A DNA stretch of 64,000 nt, taken from the NCBI GenBank assembly GCA_951804985.1, contig OX638135.1, forward strand, positions 5,650,093-5,714,092. Direction: 5' to 3'. Below the pieces are notes generated by a model. It was given only the letters and a program-made list of their open reading frames with translations. It did not search any database and was not told the DNA's origin. Both the position numbers and the translations under genes were made by a program. Below, in pieces: positions 1-10,784 of this stretch; the first letter of the stretch is position 1; each line of letters begins with the position of its first letter. The DNA is from Dryomyza anilis (taxonomy: Eukaryota > Arthropoda > Insecta > Diptera > Dryomyzidae).

Positions 1-1250
1 GTTAAAACCTTTTTAACTGACCGAGTTCGAAAATGAATCTCTGGCATTGCAGAAGAAACAAAATCGACGACGGGCAGTGGTTGATTACTATCAGGGAGCG
101 TTGAATTATTTGCAAATAATTCTGCCAAGATATTAGCTTTATCGATTGGGACAGTGAAGGTCTGGTCATTCATAACAAGAATTGGAGTAGACGATGTCGT
201 CTAATTCTTCACCCATTTTACGAATGACCAGAAATTTTTACAACCTCTGTGGTAGAGTAGGACCTTTTTGCGCGCATTTTGTTCCTGAAGAAACTTTTCG
301 CGCGAGATCACGGCATTACAGCGATTCCTAACCTGTATGCAAAGTCTTTCTGTGTCGGCAGTCTTGTTAGAACACCAATTCTGAATTCGACCTGACTGCA
401 ATACTGCAAGTCTCATTAAACCAAGAGTGGTCCTTGCGTTTAATGCTTATCTTTTTAGAAGGTATGAAGGACCGCGTACCTAATAAAATAATATTTTGTA
501 CCATTAAAGCCGCGGAATTCATGTCTCTGTCAGCGAAACACAATTTCCAATTAAAGTTGCGAAAAAAAATCATTTAACGCAACCCAATTTGCTTTTTCGT
601 AAAGCCATACAGTCCTCTACGGGGCTTTAATCGAAGAGGCGCGTAAACTAGAATACGAAAACTCAGCGGAAACAGTCCAGTGGTCGGAGTTACCAAGAGG
701 TGCAAGGACTTTTACATCATATTTTTCATGATGAGAAGTCAGAAAAAGGTGTACCTCCCACCGACGCGTGCGTCGGTTTCTTCACCAATTGAGTGAGTTG
801 ATTGCACTCTGCAAACACCTCAACATAACAACCCTCCTGTGTTGAAAGACCCGAGTGGCTCAACCAAGTGACATTGTGCACATTAAAATCGCCGGCAACA
901 ACAATTTCTCTGCCTGAAAACTGATCTAATATATTTGAGATCCAATCCGACAAGGCATCCAGTGGAAACCCTGTCTAGATTCGGACTCCTGTATAAAAAG
1001 CACAAGTGCAAGATGTGTGTTTGGATTTGAATTTAACCCAAATGGTGTTAAATTCGCTATCCGACACACTATGTTGGTGCTGCAGTTGGTACGCAATGTC
1101 ACTCCGAACAAATAAATCGAGACCCCTATGGGCAGAGAATAATGGCAATAGGTGATAACCAGGTATACGAAAATCCAGTGGATCTGCACCCTCATTAACC
1201 TGGGTCTCACCCAGTGCCATTATTTGTCGCCTATGACCGGACACGTACGC
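1..1250 (-). mobile_element. Decayed non-LTR retrotransposon (jockey/I-like), endonuclease to start of RT, runs off the left edge
   Basis: Read on the minus strand, 1244-726 encodes broken pieces of an apurinic-type endonuclease: an LGETQVNEG segment with the catalytic-Glu-like position, an IPGYHLLP segment, then GDFNVHNVTW carrying the DFN motif. Positions 573-201 encode the usual linker ahead of the reverse transcriptase (SWFNETCS, RNRCNAVISREKF, KNFWSFVKW). The last 60 bases read the same start of RT as 59224-59272 on the plus strand, so this is a second, oppositely oriented copy of the LINE at 59051-60844. The frame changes several times and carries stops, so it cannot make a full ORF2. 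The RT core should lie left of the window. Family placement is by motif only. Confidence 0.8.
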
Positions 1251-1939
1251 ATATACAGAGAAAAAAAATAGCCCTCAGCCCACGAATGTTGCAAAAATCT
1301 ATGCGAAATTTTTGCGACATTTTTCCTACAGGGCAAGCTCAAAAACGTGCAAACATACTACTGACCTGCAGCAGTTGACGCAAACAAATGAGAGCGCAAG
1401 CCAAGCCGTGGTGAGTGTTATGCCTTCACCACGGCATAAACTACGCACTTAGTGCAGTATCAACTGTGAAAGCTAGTAGCGGGGAGTAGGATGAGGGAGG
1501 GAAGGAATACAAAAAACGAAATATGCAATTATTTATCTAATTGTAATATTTTGGATTTTTAATTTTAGTTGAGCGCGGATTAATTGTTTTTCTTTTAATT
1601 AATAGAAAACACTGAACGACACTTAGCACGACATATTACTTAATTAAACGACAGACAGACGGCGAACGATAAAAACAAAGACAAGTGGAGATCTACGCGA
1701 CACGACCGTCCCCCATAGTTATGCTGACGCTACTCGTAGCTACTCACAGGTCTTTAAAAATGTTCAAATATATATAGTATGCTGTAGCGATCCATAAGGG
1801 CTTTTTTTTTTCTTTAATTTTCACAATTCATAGTCACGAAAATAGTCCCCAATCTGCCATTCATTAAAATTAAATGTTCAATATATATTACTACAACAGT
1901 CGCGACAAAACAATGTTATAAATTTAAAATTAATAATGG
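1251..1939. other. Unassigned, with one perfect hairpin
   Basis: No coding signal is seen. A perfect 10-bp inverted repeat, GCCGTGGTGA at 1405-1414 and its complement at 1426-1435, encloses an 11-base loop. The first 250 bases may be the 5' region of the adjoining minus-strand LINE, which is inference. The remainder is AT-rich. Confidence 0.4.
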
Positions 1940-2340
1940 ATAGCTGTAGGGCGTCGCATTTTATTATTTTTTCATGTCAAATTTTCAAAAATTTCAGTTC
2001 AGTCGCTCAGAAGCATTCGTTGACGACGGATGTATATTTGATTTTTTTTTAACCCATTAAAGGCTGCCGAATCAGATACACACCTGGAGATTACGCAGTG
2101 CAATTTTCCCCATCATGTTTTCCCATAATGCGTACATCAGATTCTAAGAATTTTGTTCGATTTTGCATCTAGCACCACTATATTAAATATGTATGGAATT
2201 GTATATCCCTGCGTGCAATTCCCTCCATTTTAATCAAATATTTCATAAATAAATTTTAGAAAATATTCCGAAAAATTTCAGTAAGATAAAGTTTGAAACA
2301 TTTTTTCGAAATTTTGACAGCAAACACATTCCGAACTTAT
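1940..2340 (+). repeat. Fragment related to the hAT-type element at 57717-62764
   Basis: Several stretches match 58670-58980 in the same order and orientation, for example TTCAGTTCAGTCGCTCAGAA, TGCGTACATC against TGCGTATGTT, and CATTTTAATCAAATA. The end (GATAAAGTTTGAAACA) matches 62695-62715, that is the sequence on the other side of the nested LINE insertion. This copy therefore shows the uninterrupted form of that site. No terminal inverted repeat is preserved here. Confidence 0.65.
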
Positions 2341-2740
2341 ATTTAAATGTTTTTCAAGAGAGCTTAGGGAATTGTGATAAATTACTCTCCCGACACACTT
2401 TTTTGGTAAGACAAATTTCTTTTTGATTTGTTGCAAAAACTAATATCTGGACCCAGATTTTTTTTTGCCAATTATCCGTAGGGAAAGATTCATATTTTAT
2501 TTTGTGATAAAGTTTGCATCTGCTACATGTCGAAATCGTGCGATAGCTTGCGATATAAAGTACCAAAAATTGCCTTTATTGCAATTTTGACCTGATTTTT
2601 CAAAATCTCGACGCATAGGGAAAATTCTGAGTACGAAGCAAGAATCAGGAGACCGAAATCTACAAGAAATGATAAGTTTCATTTCTGTGGACGCCAAAAA
2701 CCCTCAATTTGTAAAACAGTGTTATTTTCAAATAATCAAA
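2341..2740. other. Unassigned AT-rich stretch
   Basis: Short open frames exist on the minus strand but show no recognisable motif or family feature. I see no repeat structure here. Confidence 0.5.
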
Positions 2741-2744
2741 AACA

Positions 2745-3010
2745 AGTAGTCGGATTACTAGTTTTTGATTATTTTAAAGTAGTCGTGAAAATAATCAAAA
2801 AATGTACTAAGAATCAAATTACTTTTTGATTATTTCTAATCGTAATCAAAATTTTTGATTACGACTACTAAGAATCAAATCAAAATTTTTGATTACGATT
2901 CTTTAGTAATCGTAATCAAACTTTTTGATTACGACTACTAGGAATCGTAATTAAAATTTTTGATTACGATTCTTTAGTAATCGTAATCAAAAGTAGTCGT
3001 AATTCAACCT
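2745..3010. repeat. Palindromic tandem array, about 70-bp period
   Basis: The segment ACGACTACTA occurs at 2861-2870 and again at 2931-2940, giving a 70-bp period. Each unit holds inverted copies of AATCGTAATCAAAA and TTTTTGATTACGATT, so each unit can fold on itself and on its neighbours. Roughly three to four degraded copies are present. The first part (2745-2840) is more diverged. No flanking TIR or coding sequence was recognised. Confidence 0.8.
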
Positions 3011-3600
3011 TTACCGCTCTGATATATATATATTGAAAATTATTAATAAAATTTTAAAATATATTACCCCAAATTAGAATAAATCAGTAATGATCAGGAA
3101 ACGCTTCCATAAGGCAAAGAACAAATAAATCGTGAGATTGATTTGTGTGTATTTTGTGCTCAAACTAAGCTAAGTTATGCGTGGACAAACAAACAAATAG
3201 AACTGACAACAACGTCGACAAAATACACTAACTACTGTACGCAAGCCTACGGTCTGCCAGTCTATTTGTTTGTTGTTCATTTGTTGTTGTTCTTCGCGCG
3301 TTGGTGGAGTCTACCGTTGCTACCGCGCATACGTGCCACCACAAACACTGCGATCTCTGTGCCGTCGCTGGGGTATTTGTGTGTTTATTCAAAATATTAA
3401 CACGTCCCAGAAAAACGTGTGCACACACCGATGTATGGTTGGATGTATCTGCGTCTTCGTCATAGTTTAACGCTTCAGCAGATGATTGCATAGAAATTGA
3501 ACCGTGTCGTTTTCTTGATAACGATGGAAGCGCTCTATAGTTTGCGCTTGCATGGTTGCCAAATTCTATATACCCTAAAGAAAATGTAAAGTAAAACGTT
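3011..3600. other. GC-richer island without recognised gene
   Basis: Positions 3140-3500 are less AT-rich than their surroundings and carry overlapping 66-87-codon open frames on both strands. None shows a domain, a signal peptide or a believable start. Overlap on both strands suggests composition rather than coding. It could be a transposon scrap or a decayed exon. Confidence 0.35.
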
Positions 3601-4954
3601 TAAGTAAAAAATAACAAAAAATATTTATTTTATTATTTTTGTTCAAAAAAAAAGGAAAAATCCCATGAACAACCCATATATCAATTTTATATAATTCGCA
3701 ATTGCTTTAGTTATTAGTATTGATAAAACTTTTTGGTTATATTACGTAATTTTCACTGTGTAAGTGTATACAAAATTCCAAGTTAATCCTCTGTCACTTT
3801 TTTTAAACTGAAGTGCAAGGATAATGACCATTGGCCATGATCAGCTACGACATTAATTTTCAAAAAGGTTGTTTTTAAAACTTAAAACTCTAAAACTTTA
3901 AAACTCAACGGTGTTTTTATCATTTCTCGTTCAGTGATTTTTGCCTCATTTTTTGTAACTTTGAACTACTGTATCTCTGAAAAATGTGTTCGGAAAAAAT
4001 TGATCAATGCATATCTCAATTCTTTTATAAGGTTCCAAATTTCATTAAAATTTAAAATTTTATTTTTTTGGTCGATTTGGTGAGAAATTTGATGTGAAAT
4101 TAAGTATATATTTATTTTATGTGTTTTCTCGGTTTAAACCGCATTTGAACATCTTGTCCTGGCAAATCCATTGTAAAAAATAAAAACAATAAATGACATA
4201 TTCGTGATCCATTTCATCTCAAAATTCACTAGAAAAATTCAGGAGTATTCTGGTAAAAGAAAATTTTATATTTTTTTTTAACTAATTAGTGTAAAATTTG
4301 TATTTGTCTGCAAATTTCATTTTTGAGTTGATGAAGTCATTGCATTTTTTTAATGCCGAATCCGTACGCGGGGTAAGAGTTTTTTAAACACTTTTGATTA
4401 CACAATGGTGTTTCCCATAAATACTTCTATTGCTTCCACGACGAATCCACATTCCACACACACACATGTATGCATTGACATATTTTGTGACTTCTCATCT
4501 ACCCATGGAGTTAAAATTTATAATAAATAAACTTAATACAATCGAAAACAGTTTAATTAATTTTTGAATAACTTCTTCAAGATCCATGGTTTCCAATGAC
4601 TATTACACAAAATCTGCTAAATTGTCTGCGTAATTTGTCTGATTCGAATATGAGTTCTGCACGGAAAATATATTAACATCAATTAAAAAATATGTAAAGC
4701 TATTTTTTTTATATGTTAATGATGTTGATTTTTTTTATTTAATGAGAATCGATATTTAACTAAAGGAAACTACAGAATATCAAACCAAAGATATTTAAAG
4801 CAAAATATTTAAAAATAATCTCAGCATCGCTTATGAAATTAAAGTGTTTACAACAAAAACTATATGTCACAAAAACTGATAATTTAAAGTGTTTGCAAGA
4901 AATGGTTATTATTTATTGCAAAATATATAAATTTAAAATTATTTACTTACTTAT
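3601..4954. repeat. AT-rich DNA with a foldback-family fragment (about 3800-4115)
   Basis: Around 3812 the string AAGTGCAAGGATAATGACCA resembles 34074-34095 and 47430-47450. Positions 4062-4085 (TTTTTTTGGTCGATTTGGTG) match the right end of the foldback element at 47717-47740. I read 3800-4115 as a diverged half of that family. The remaining 4115-4954 is AT-rich with nothing recognisable. Confidence 0.5.
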
Positions 4955-5385
4955 TTGGCCATTACAATCCATGATGTGTTTCGCCCGCATCAATTACCCC
5001 TCGCCAGTCGCTTCTGCATTGCGTTGCGCTTCTGCATTGCGTGTTGTCAGGTTGTCTCGCACTTGGTCGCTCCACCGGAGATTCGGACGCCCTCTACTAC
5101 GTTGACCACCACTGGGTACAGAATTGAAAACCTTTTTTTCTAGATCGCTTTCATCCATTCGCTCGACATGTCCGAGCCAGCGTAAGCGCAGAATCTTAAT
5201 GCGCATGTCGGCGTAGAGCTCATACAGCTCGTCGTTCCATCTGATTCTGTACTCATTTTCAACGCATATCGGGCCATAGACTTTCCGAAGAATCTTCTCT
5301 CGAACGCTCCTAAAGCTCGTTCATCGGTGTTGGCAGGCGTAAGGACTGGCATGATGAGCGACTTATAGACAGGGTTGGGCGAGAT
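4955..5385 (-). pseudogene. RTE-type LINE, C-terminal end of ORF2 (5'-truncated, frameshifted)
   Basis: Minus-strand translation gives the conserved region after the reverse transcriptase in RTE elements: FERR, then in another frame ILRKVYGPICVENEYRIRW, and RLRWLGHVERMDE followed by RGRPNLRW. The two frames differ by one base near 5270, consistent with a single-base deletion. The 5' end is truncated near 5380 and the coding part ends near 4994. The missing C-terminal part of the plus-strand RTE copy at 40339-43078 would be of this kind, but I cannot show that both belong to one subfamily. Confidence 0.8.
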
Positions 5386-5387
5386 TG

Positions 5388-5475
5388 TCTACAAATGTAG
5401 ATTACACGATTTTCTACATGTAGACAATTGCATGTAGACAATCTCTTAAATACATGTAGACAATGTATACATTTC
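5388..5475. repeat. Short repeats of CATGTAGACAAT
   Basis: CATGTAGACAAT occurs three times (about 5417, 5431 and 5453), with a related inverted form ATTGTCTAC near 5394. The motif is locally palindromic. It directly abuts the truncated end of the RTE fragment. Confidence 0.65.
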
Positions 5476-5732
5476 ATAATTATTTGAATTTTGTAGTGAT
5501 TTATATTGAGTAACTAATTAATTTACGTAAGTATTAAAATTCATTTTTATTATAAATATTTTACAAACTGAGTGTCGTTTTTTTAATACGTAAAGTTTTA
5601 AGGAAAGTGCTATCGAAATTGTATGCCCTTTTAAGCCATTTTTGAGGAAAAAATTAATGATGTTTTCAAATCCGAACGAAAAATCATGTATTTGAAAAAT
5701 ATATAATTATAGAAATTAAAAAAATTAAAGAT
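5476..5732. other. AT-rich, nothing recognised
   Basis: No frame, repeat or motif that I can support. Confidence 0.5.
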
Positions 5733-5828
5733 ATTGTCTTAACGTGCCCAGTCGGTACAAATTGGGTGTTTTGTACCAACAAATAAAACAACAAACAATT
5801 GGCAAAATGCATTAAGTGGCAGATCGTT
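5733..5828 (+). repeat. Dispersed repeat cut off by the satellite
   Basis: AGATATTGTCTTAACGTGC and GGTGTTTTGTACCAACAAAT recur in the same order at 30099-30145. Both copies continue through GCAAAATGCATT to GGCAGATCG. Here the similarity stops exactly where the TTAAATA array begins, whereas the other copy continues into unique DNA. The identity of the element is unknown. Confidence 0.75.
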
Positions 5829-8800
5829 TATTAAATATTAAATATTAAATATTAAATATTAAATATTATATATTAAATATTAAATATTAAATATTAAATA
5901 TTAAATATTAAATATTAAATATTATATATTAAATATTAAATATTAAATATTAAATATTAAATATTAAATATTAAATATTAAATATTAAATATTAAATATT
6001 AAATATTAAATATTAAATATTAAATATTAAATATTAAATATTAAATATTAAATATTAAATATTAAATATTAAATATTAAATATTAAATATTAAATATTAA
6101 ATATTAAATATTAAATATTAAATATTAAATATTAAATATTAAATATTAAATATTAAATATTAAATATTAAATATTAAATATTAAATATTAAATATTAAAT
6201 ATTAAATATTAAATATTAAATATTAAATATTAAATATTAAATATTAAATATTAAATATTAAATATTAAATATTAAATATTAAATATTAAATATTAAATAT
6301 TAAATATTAAATATTAAATATTAAATATTAAATATTAAATATTAAATATTAAATATTAAATATTAAATATTAAATATTAAATATTAAATATTAAATATTA
6401 AATATTAAATATTAAATATTAAATATTAAATATTAAATATTAAATATTAAATATTAAATATTAAATATTAAATATTAAATATTAAATATTAAATATTAAA
6501 TATTAAATATTAAATATTAAATATTAAATATTAAATATTAAATATTAAATATTAAATATTAAATATTAAATATTAAATATTAAATATTAAATATTAAATA
6601 TTAAATATTAAATATTAAATATTAAATATTAAATATTAAATATTAAATATTAAATATTAAATATTAAATATTAAATATTAAATATTAAATATTAAATATT
6701 AAATATTAAATATTAAATATTAAATATTAAATATTAAATATTAAATATTAAATATTAAATATTAAATATTAAATATTAAATATTAAATATTAAATATTAA
6801 ATATTAAATATTAAATATTAAATATTAAATATTAAATATTAAATATTAAATATTAAATATTAAATATTAAATATTAAATATTAAATATTAAATATTAAAT
6901 ATTAAATATTAAATATTAAATATTAAATATTAAATATTAAATATTAAATATTAAATATTAAATATTAAATATTAAATATTAAATATTAAATATTAAATAT
7001 TAAATATTAAATATTAAATATTAAATATTAAATATTAAATATTAAATATTAAATATTAAATATTAAATATTAAATATTAAATATTAAATATTAAATATTA
7101 AATATTAAATATTAAATATTAAATATTAAATATTAAATATTAAATATTAAATATTAAATATTAAATATTAAATATTAAATATTAAATATTAAATATTAAA
7201 TATTAAATATTAAATATTAAATATTAAATATTAAATATTAAATATTAAATATTAAATATTAAATATTAAATATTAAATATTAAATATTAAATATTAAATA
7301 TTAAATATTAAATATTAAATATTAAATATTAAATATTAAATATTAAATATTAAATATTAAATATTAAATATTAAATATTAAATATTAAATATTAAATATT
7401 AAATATTAAATATTAAATATTAAATATTAAATATTAAATATTAAATATTAAATATTAAATATTAAATATTAAATATTAAATATTAAATATTAAATATTAA
7501 ATATTAAATATTAAATATTAAATATTAAATATTAAATATTAAATATTAAATATTAAATATTAAATATTAAATATTAAATATTAAATATTAAATATTAAAT
7601 ATTAAATATTAAATATTAAATATTAAATATTAAATATTAAATATTAAATATTAAATATTAAATATTAAATATTAAATATTAAATATTAAATATTAAATAT
7701 TAAATATTAAATATTAAATATTAAATATTAAATATTAAATATTAAATATTAAATATTAAATATTAAATATTAAATATTAAATATTAAATATTAAATATTA
7801 AATATTAAATATTAAATATTAAATATTAAATATTAAATATTAAATATTAAATATTAAATATTAAATATTAAATATTAAATATTAAATATTAAATATTAAA
7901 TATTAAATATTAAATATTAAATATTAAATATTAAATATTAAATATTAAATATTAAATATTAAATATTAAATATTAAATATTAAATATTAAATATTAAATA
8001 TTAAATATTAAATATTAAATATTAAATATTAAATATTAAATATTAAATATTAAATATTAAATATTAAATATTAAATATTAAATATTAAATATTAAATATT
8101 AAATATTAAATATTAAATATTAAATATTAAATATTAAATATTAAATATTAAATATTAAATATTAAATATTAAATATTAAATATTAAATATTAAATATTAA
8201 ATATTAAATATTAAATATTAAATATTAAATATTAAATATTAAATATTAAATATTAAATATTAAATATTAAATATTAAATATTAAATATTAAATATTAAAT
8301 ATTAAATATTAAATATTAAATATTAAATATTAAATATTAAATATTAAATATTAAATATTAAATATTAAATATTAAATATTAAATATTAAATATTAAATAT
8401 TAAATATTAAATATTAAATATTAAATATTAAATATTAAATATTAAATATTAAATATTAAATATTAAATATTAAATATTAAATATTAAATATTAAATATTA
8501 AATATTAAATATTAAATATTAAATATTAAATATTAAATATTAAATATTAAATATTAAATATTAAATATTAAATATTAAATATTAAATATTAAATATTAAA
8601 TATTAAATATTAAATATTAAATATTAAATATTAAATATTAAATATTAAATATTAAATATTAAATATTAAATATTAAATATTAAATATTAAATATTAAATA
8701 TTAAATATTAAATATTAAATATTAAATATTAAATATTAAATATTAAATATTAAATATTAAATATTAAATATTAAATATTAAATATTAAATATTAAATATT

Positions 8801-10211
8801 AAATATTAAATATTAAATATTAAATATTAAATATTAAATATTAAATATTAAATATTAAATATTAAATATTAAATATTAAATATTAAATATTAAATATTAA
8901 ATATTAAATATTAAATATTAAATATTAAATATTAAATATTAAATATTAAATATTAAATATTAAATATTAAATATTAAATATTAAATATTAAATATTAAAT
9001 ATTAAATATTAAATATTAAATATTAAATATTAAATATTAAATATTAAATATTAAATATTAAATATTAAATATTAAATATTAAATATTAAATATTAAATAT
9101 TAAATATTAAATATTAAATATTAAATATTAAATATTAAATATTAAATATTAAATATTAAATATTAAATATTAAATATTAAATATTAAATATTAAATATTA
9201 AATATTAAATATTAAATATTAAATATTAAATATTAAATATTAAATATTAAATATTAAATATTAAATATTAAATATTAAATATTAAATATTAAATATTAAA
9301 TATTAAATATTAAATATTAAATATTAAATATTAAATATTAAATATTAAATATTAAATATTAAATATTAAATATTAAATATTAAATATTAAATATTAAATA
9401 TTAAATATTAAATATTAAATATTAAATATTAAATATTAAATATTAAATATTAAATATTAAATATTAAATATTAAATATTAAATATTAAATATTAAATATT
9501 AAATATTAAATATTAAATATTAAATATTAAATATTAAATATTAAATATTAAATATTAAATATTAAATATTAAATATTAAATATTAAATATTAAATATTAA
9601 ATATTAAATATTAAATATTAAATATTAAATATTAAATATTAAATATTAAATATTAAATATTAAATATTAAATATTAAATATTAAATATTAAATATTAAAT
9701 ATTAAATATTAAATATTAAATATTAAATATTAAATATTAAATATTAAATATTAAATATTAAATATTAAATATTAAATATTAAATATTAAATATTAAATAT
9801 TAAATATTAAATATTAAATATTAAATATTAAATATTAAATATTAAATATTAAATATTAAATATTAAATATTAAATATTAAATATTAAATATTAAATATTA
9901 AATATTAAATATTAAATATTAAATATTAAATATTAAATATTAAATATTAAATATTAAATATTAAATATTAAATATTAAATATTAAATATTAAATATTAAA
10001 TATTAAATATTAAATATTAAATATTAAATATTAAATATTAAATATTAAATATTAAATATTAAATATTAAATATTAAATATTAAATATTAAATATTAAATA
10101 TTAAATATTAAATATTAAATATTAAATATTAAATATTAAATATTAAATATTAAATATTAAATATTAAATATTAAATATTAAATAATAAATATTAAATATT
10201 AAATATTAAAT
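5829..10211. repeat. Satellite array, 7-bp unit TTAAATA (left block)
   Basis: About 4.38 kb, roughly 625 units of an AT-only heptamer. Variants are confined to the edges: two TTATATATT changes at 5865-5874 and 5921-5930, exactly eight units apart, and a TAATAAAT change near 10184. The middle is uniform by eye. The block is interrupted at 10212 by a retrotransposon whose AAAT target duplication derives from the satellite unit. Confidence 0.99.
10208..10211. repeat. Target site duplication AAAT, left copy
   Basis: AAAT immediately left of the element and AAAT at 15819-15822 immediately right. Removing the element and one copy restores an uninterrupted TTAAATA register. Confidence 0.9.
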
Positions 10212-10773
10212 TGTGGACGTTTGGACTACAATTAAAACAACGTTTATTTAGATTTGTACAAGTTTTATTAGAATAAATATAGTCGATTGGAGCTCGTGCT
10301 CGTTGCTCGGCAGCTGTCGTTCAACTGATTTTTCTATTGGAATCAAACAATGCCCGAAGCTAAAGCAGCATATCCCAAAGGGAATGCCACCAAAGCCACT
10401 TGGCAATTTGCTTAATTGCCAAATATATCACCATCACGATCGTCACAGTACCCACTATGTAGCGATACATTGTAACGATTGTTTATGCTGCGTTAGCATA
10501 AACACCGTGGCTTTGTACTTACTTGGGCTGTCCGTTGACAGCGAGCCAAGCAGCGATAGCGACAGCGCAGTCGTGGTCATGTAGATAAGAATATAGACCA
10601 CAGTGTCGGGTGCAGAATGTAGCTTATGCAGCGTTAGCATAAACGACACCACTTAATACTTACTTGACTCATAGCGATGGCTTATGAGTCAAGCAGCGTA
10701 AGTGCCTGCACTGATCGTATGATGGGTCGATTGGTCGATCGTTCGATGAATCGATGGATCGAATATCGCCACA
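10212..10773 (-). repeat. 3' LTR of the gypsy-type element
   Basis: 562 bp, differing from the 5' LTR at three positions by eye (near 10227, 10343 and 10515). It contains two related modules about 141 bp apart. Each has a GCGTTAGCATAAAC box with an inverted arm, then TACTTACTTG and a stem-loop ending CAAGCAGCG. The 93-codon frame running through it is a by-product and appears in both LTRs. Confidence 0.97.
10264..10269 (-). terminator. Polyadenylation signal AATAAA in the 3' LTR
   Basis: On the minus strand the 3' LTR reads AATAAA about 50 bases before its end. It is in a suitable position to end the element transcript. The same hexamer is in the 5' LTR. Confidence 0.6.
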
Positions 10774-10784
10774 ATACTCCCCCT
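10774..10784 (-). other. Polypurine tract
   Basis: On the minus strand AGGGGGAGTAT sits directly against the TGTGG start of the 3' LTR and directly after the pol stop codon. This is the expected primer for plus-strand DNA synthesis in LTR elements. Confidence 0.85.

Noticed and set aside
2745..3010. CRISPR-like array
   Set aside because: Units are contiguous palindromic repeats without unique spacers, in an evidently eukaryotic context.
10303..10584. 93-codon frame in the LTR (also at 15348-15629)
   Set aside because: It lies wholly in the LTR, opposite to the direction of the element, and is duplicated only because LTRs are.
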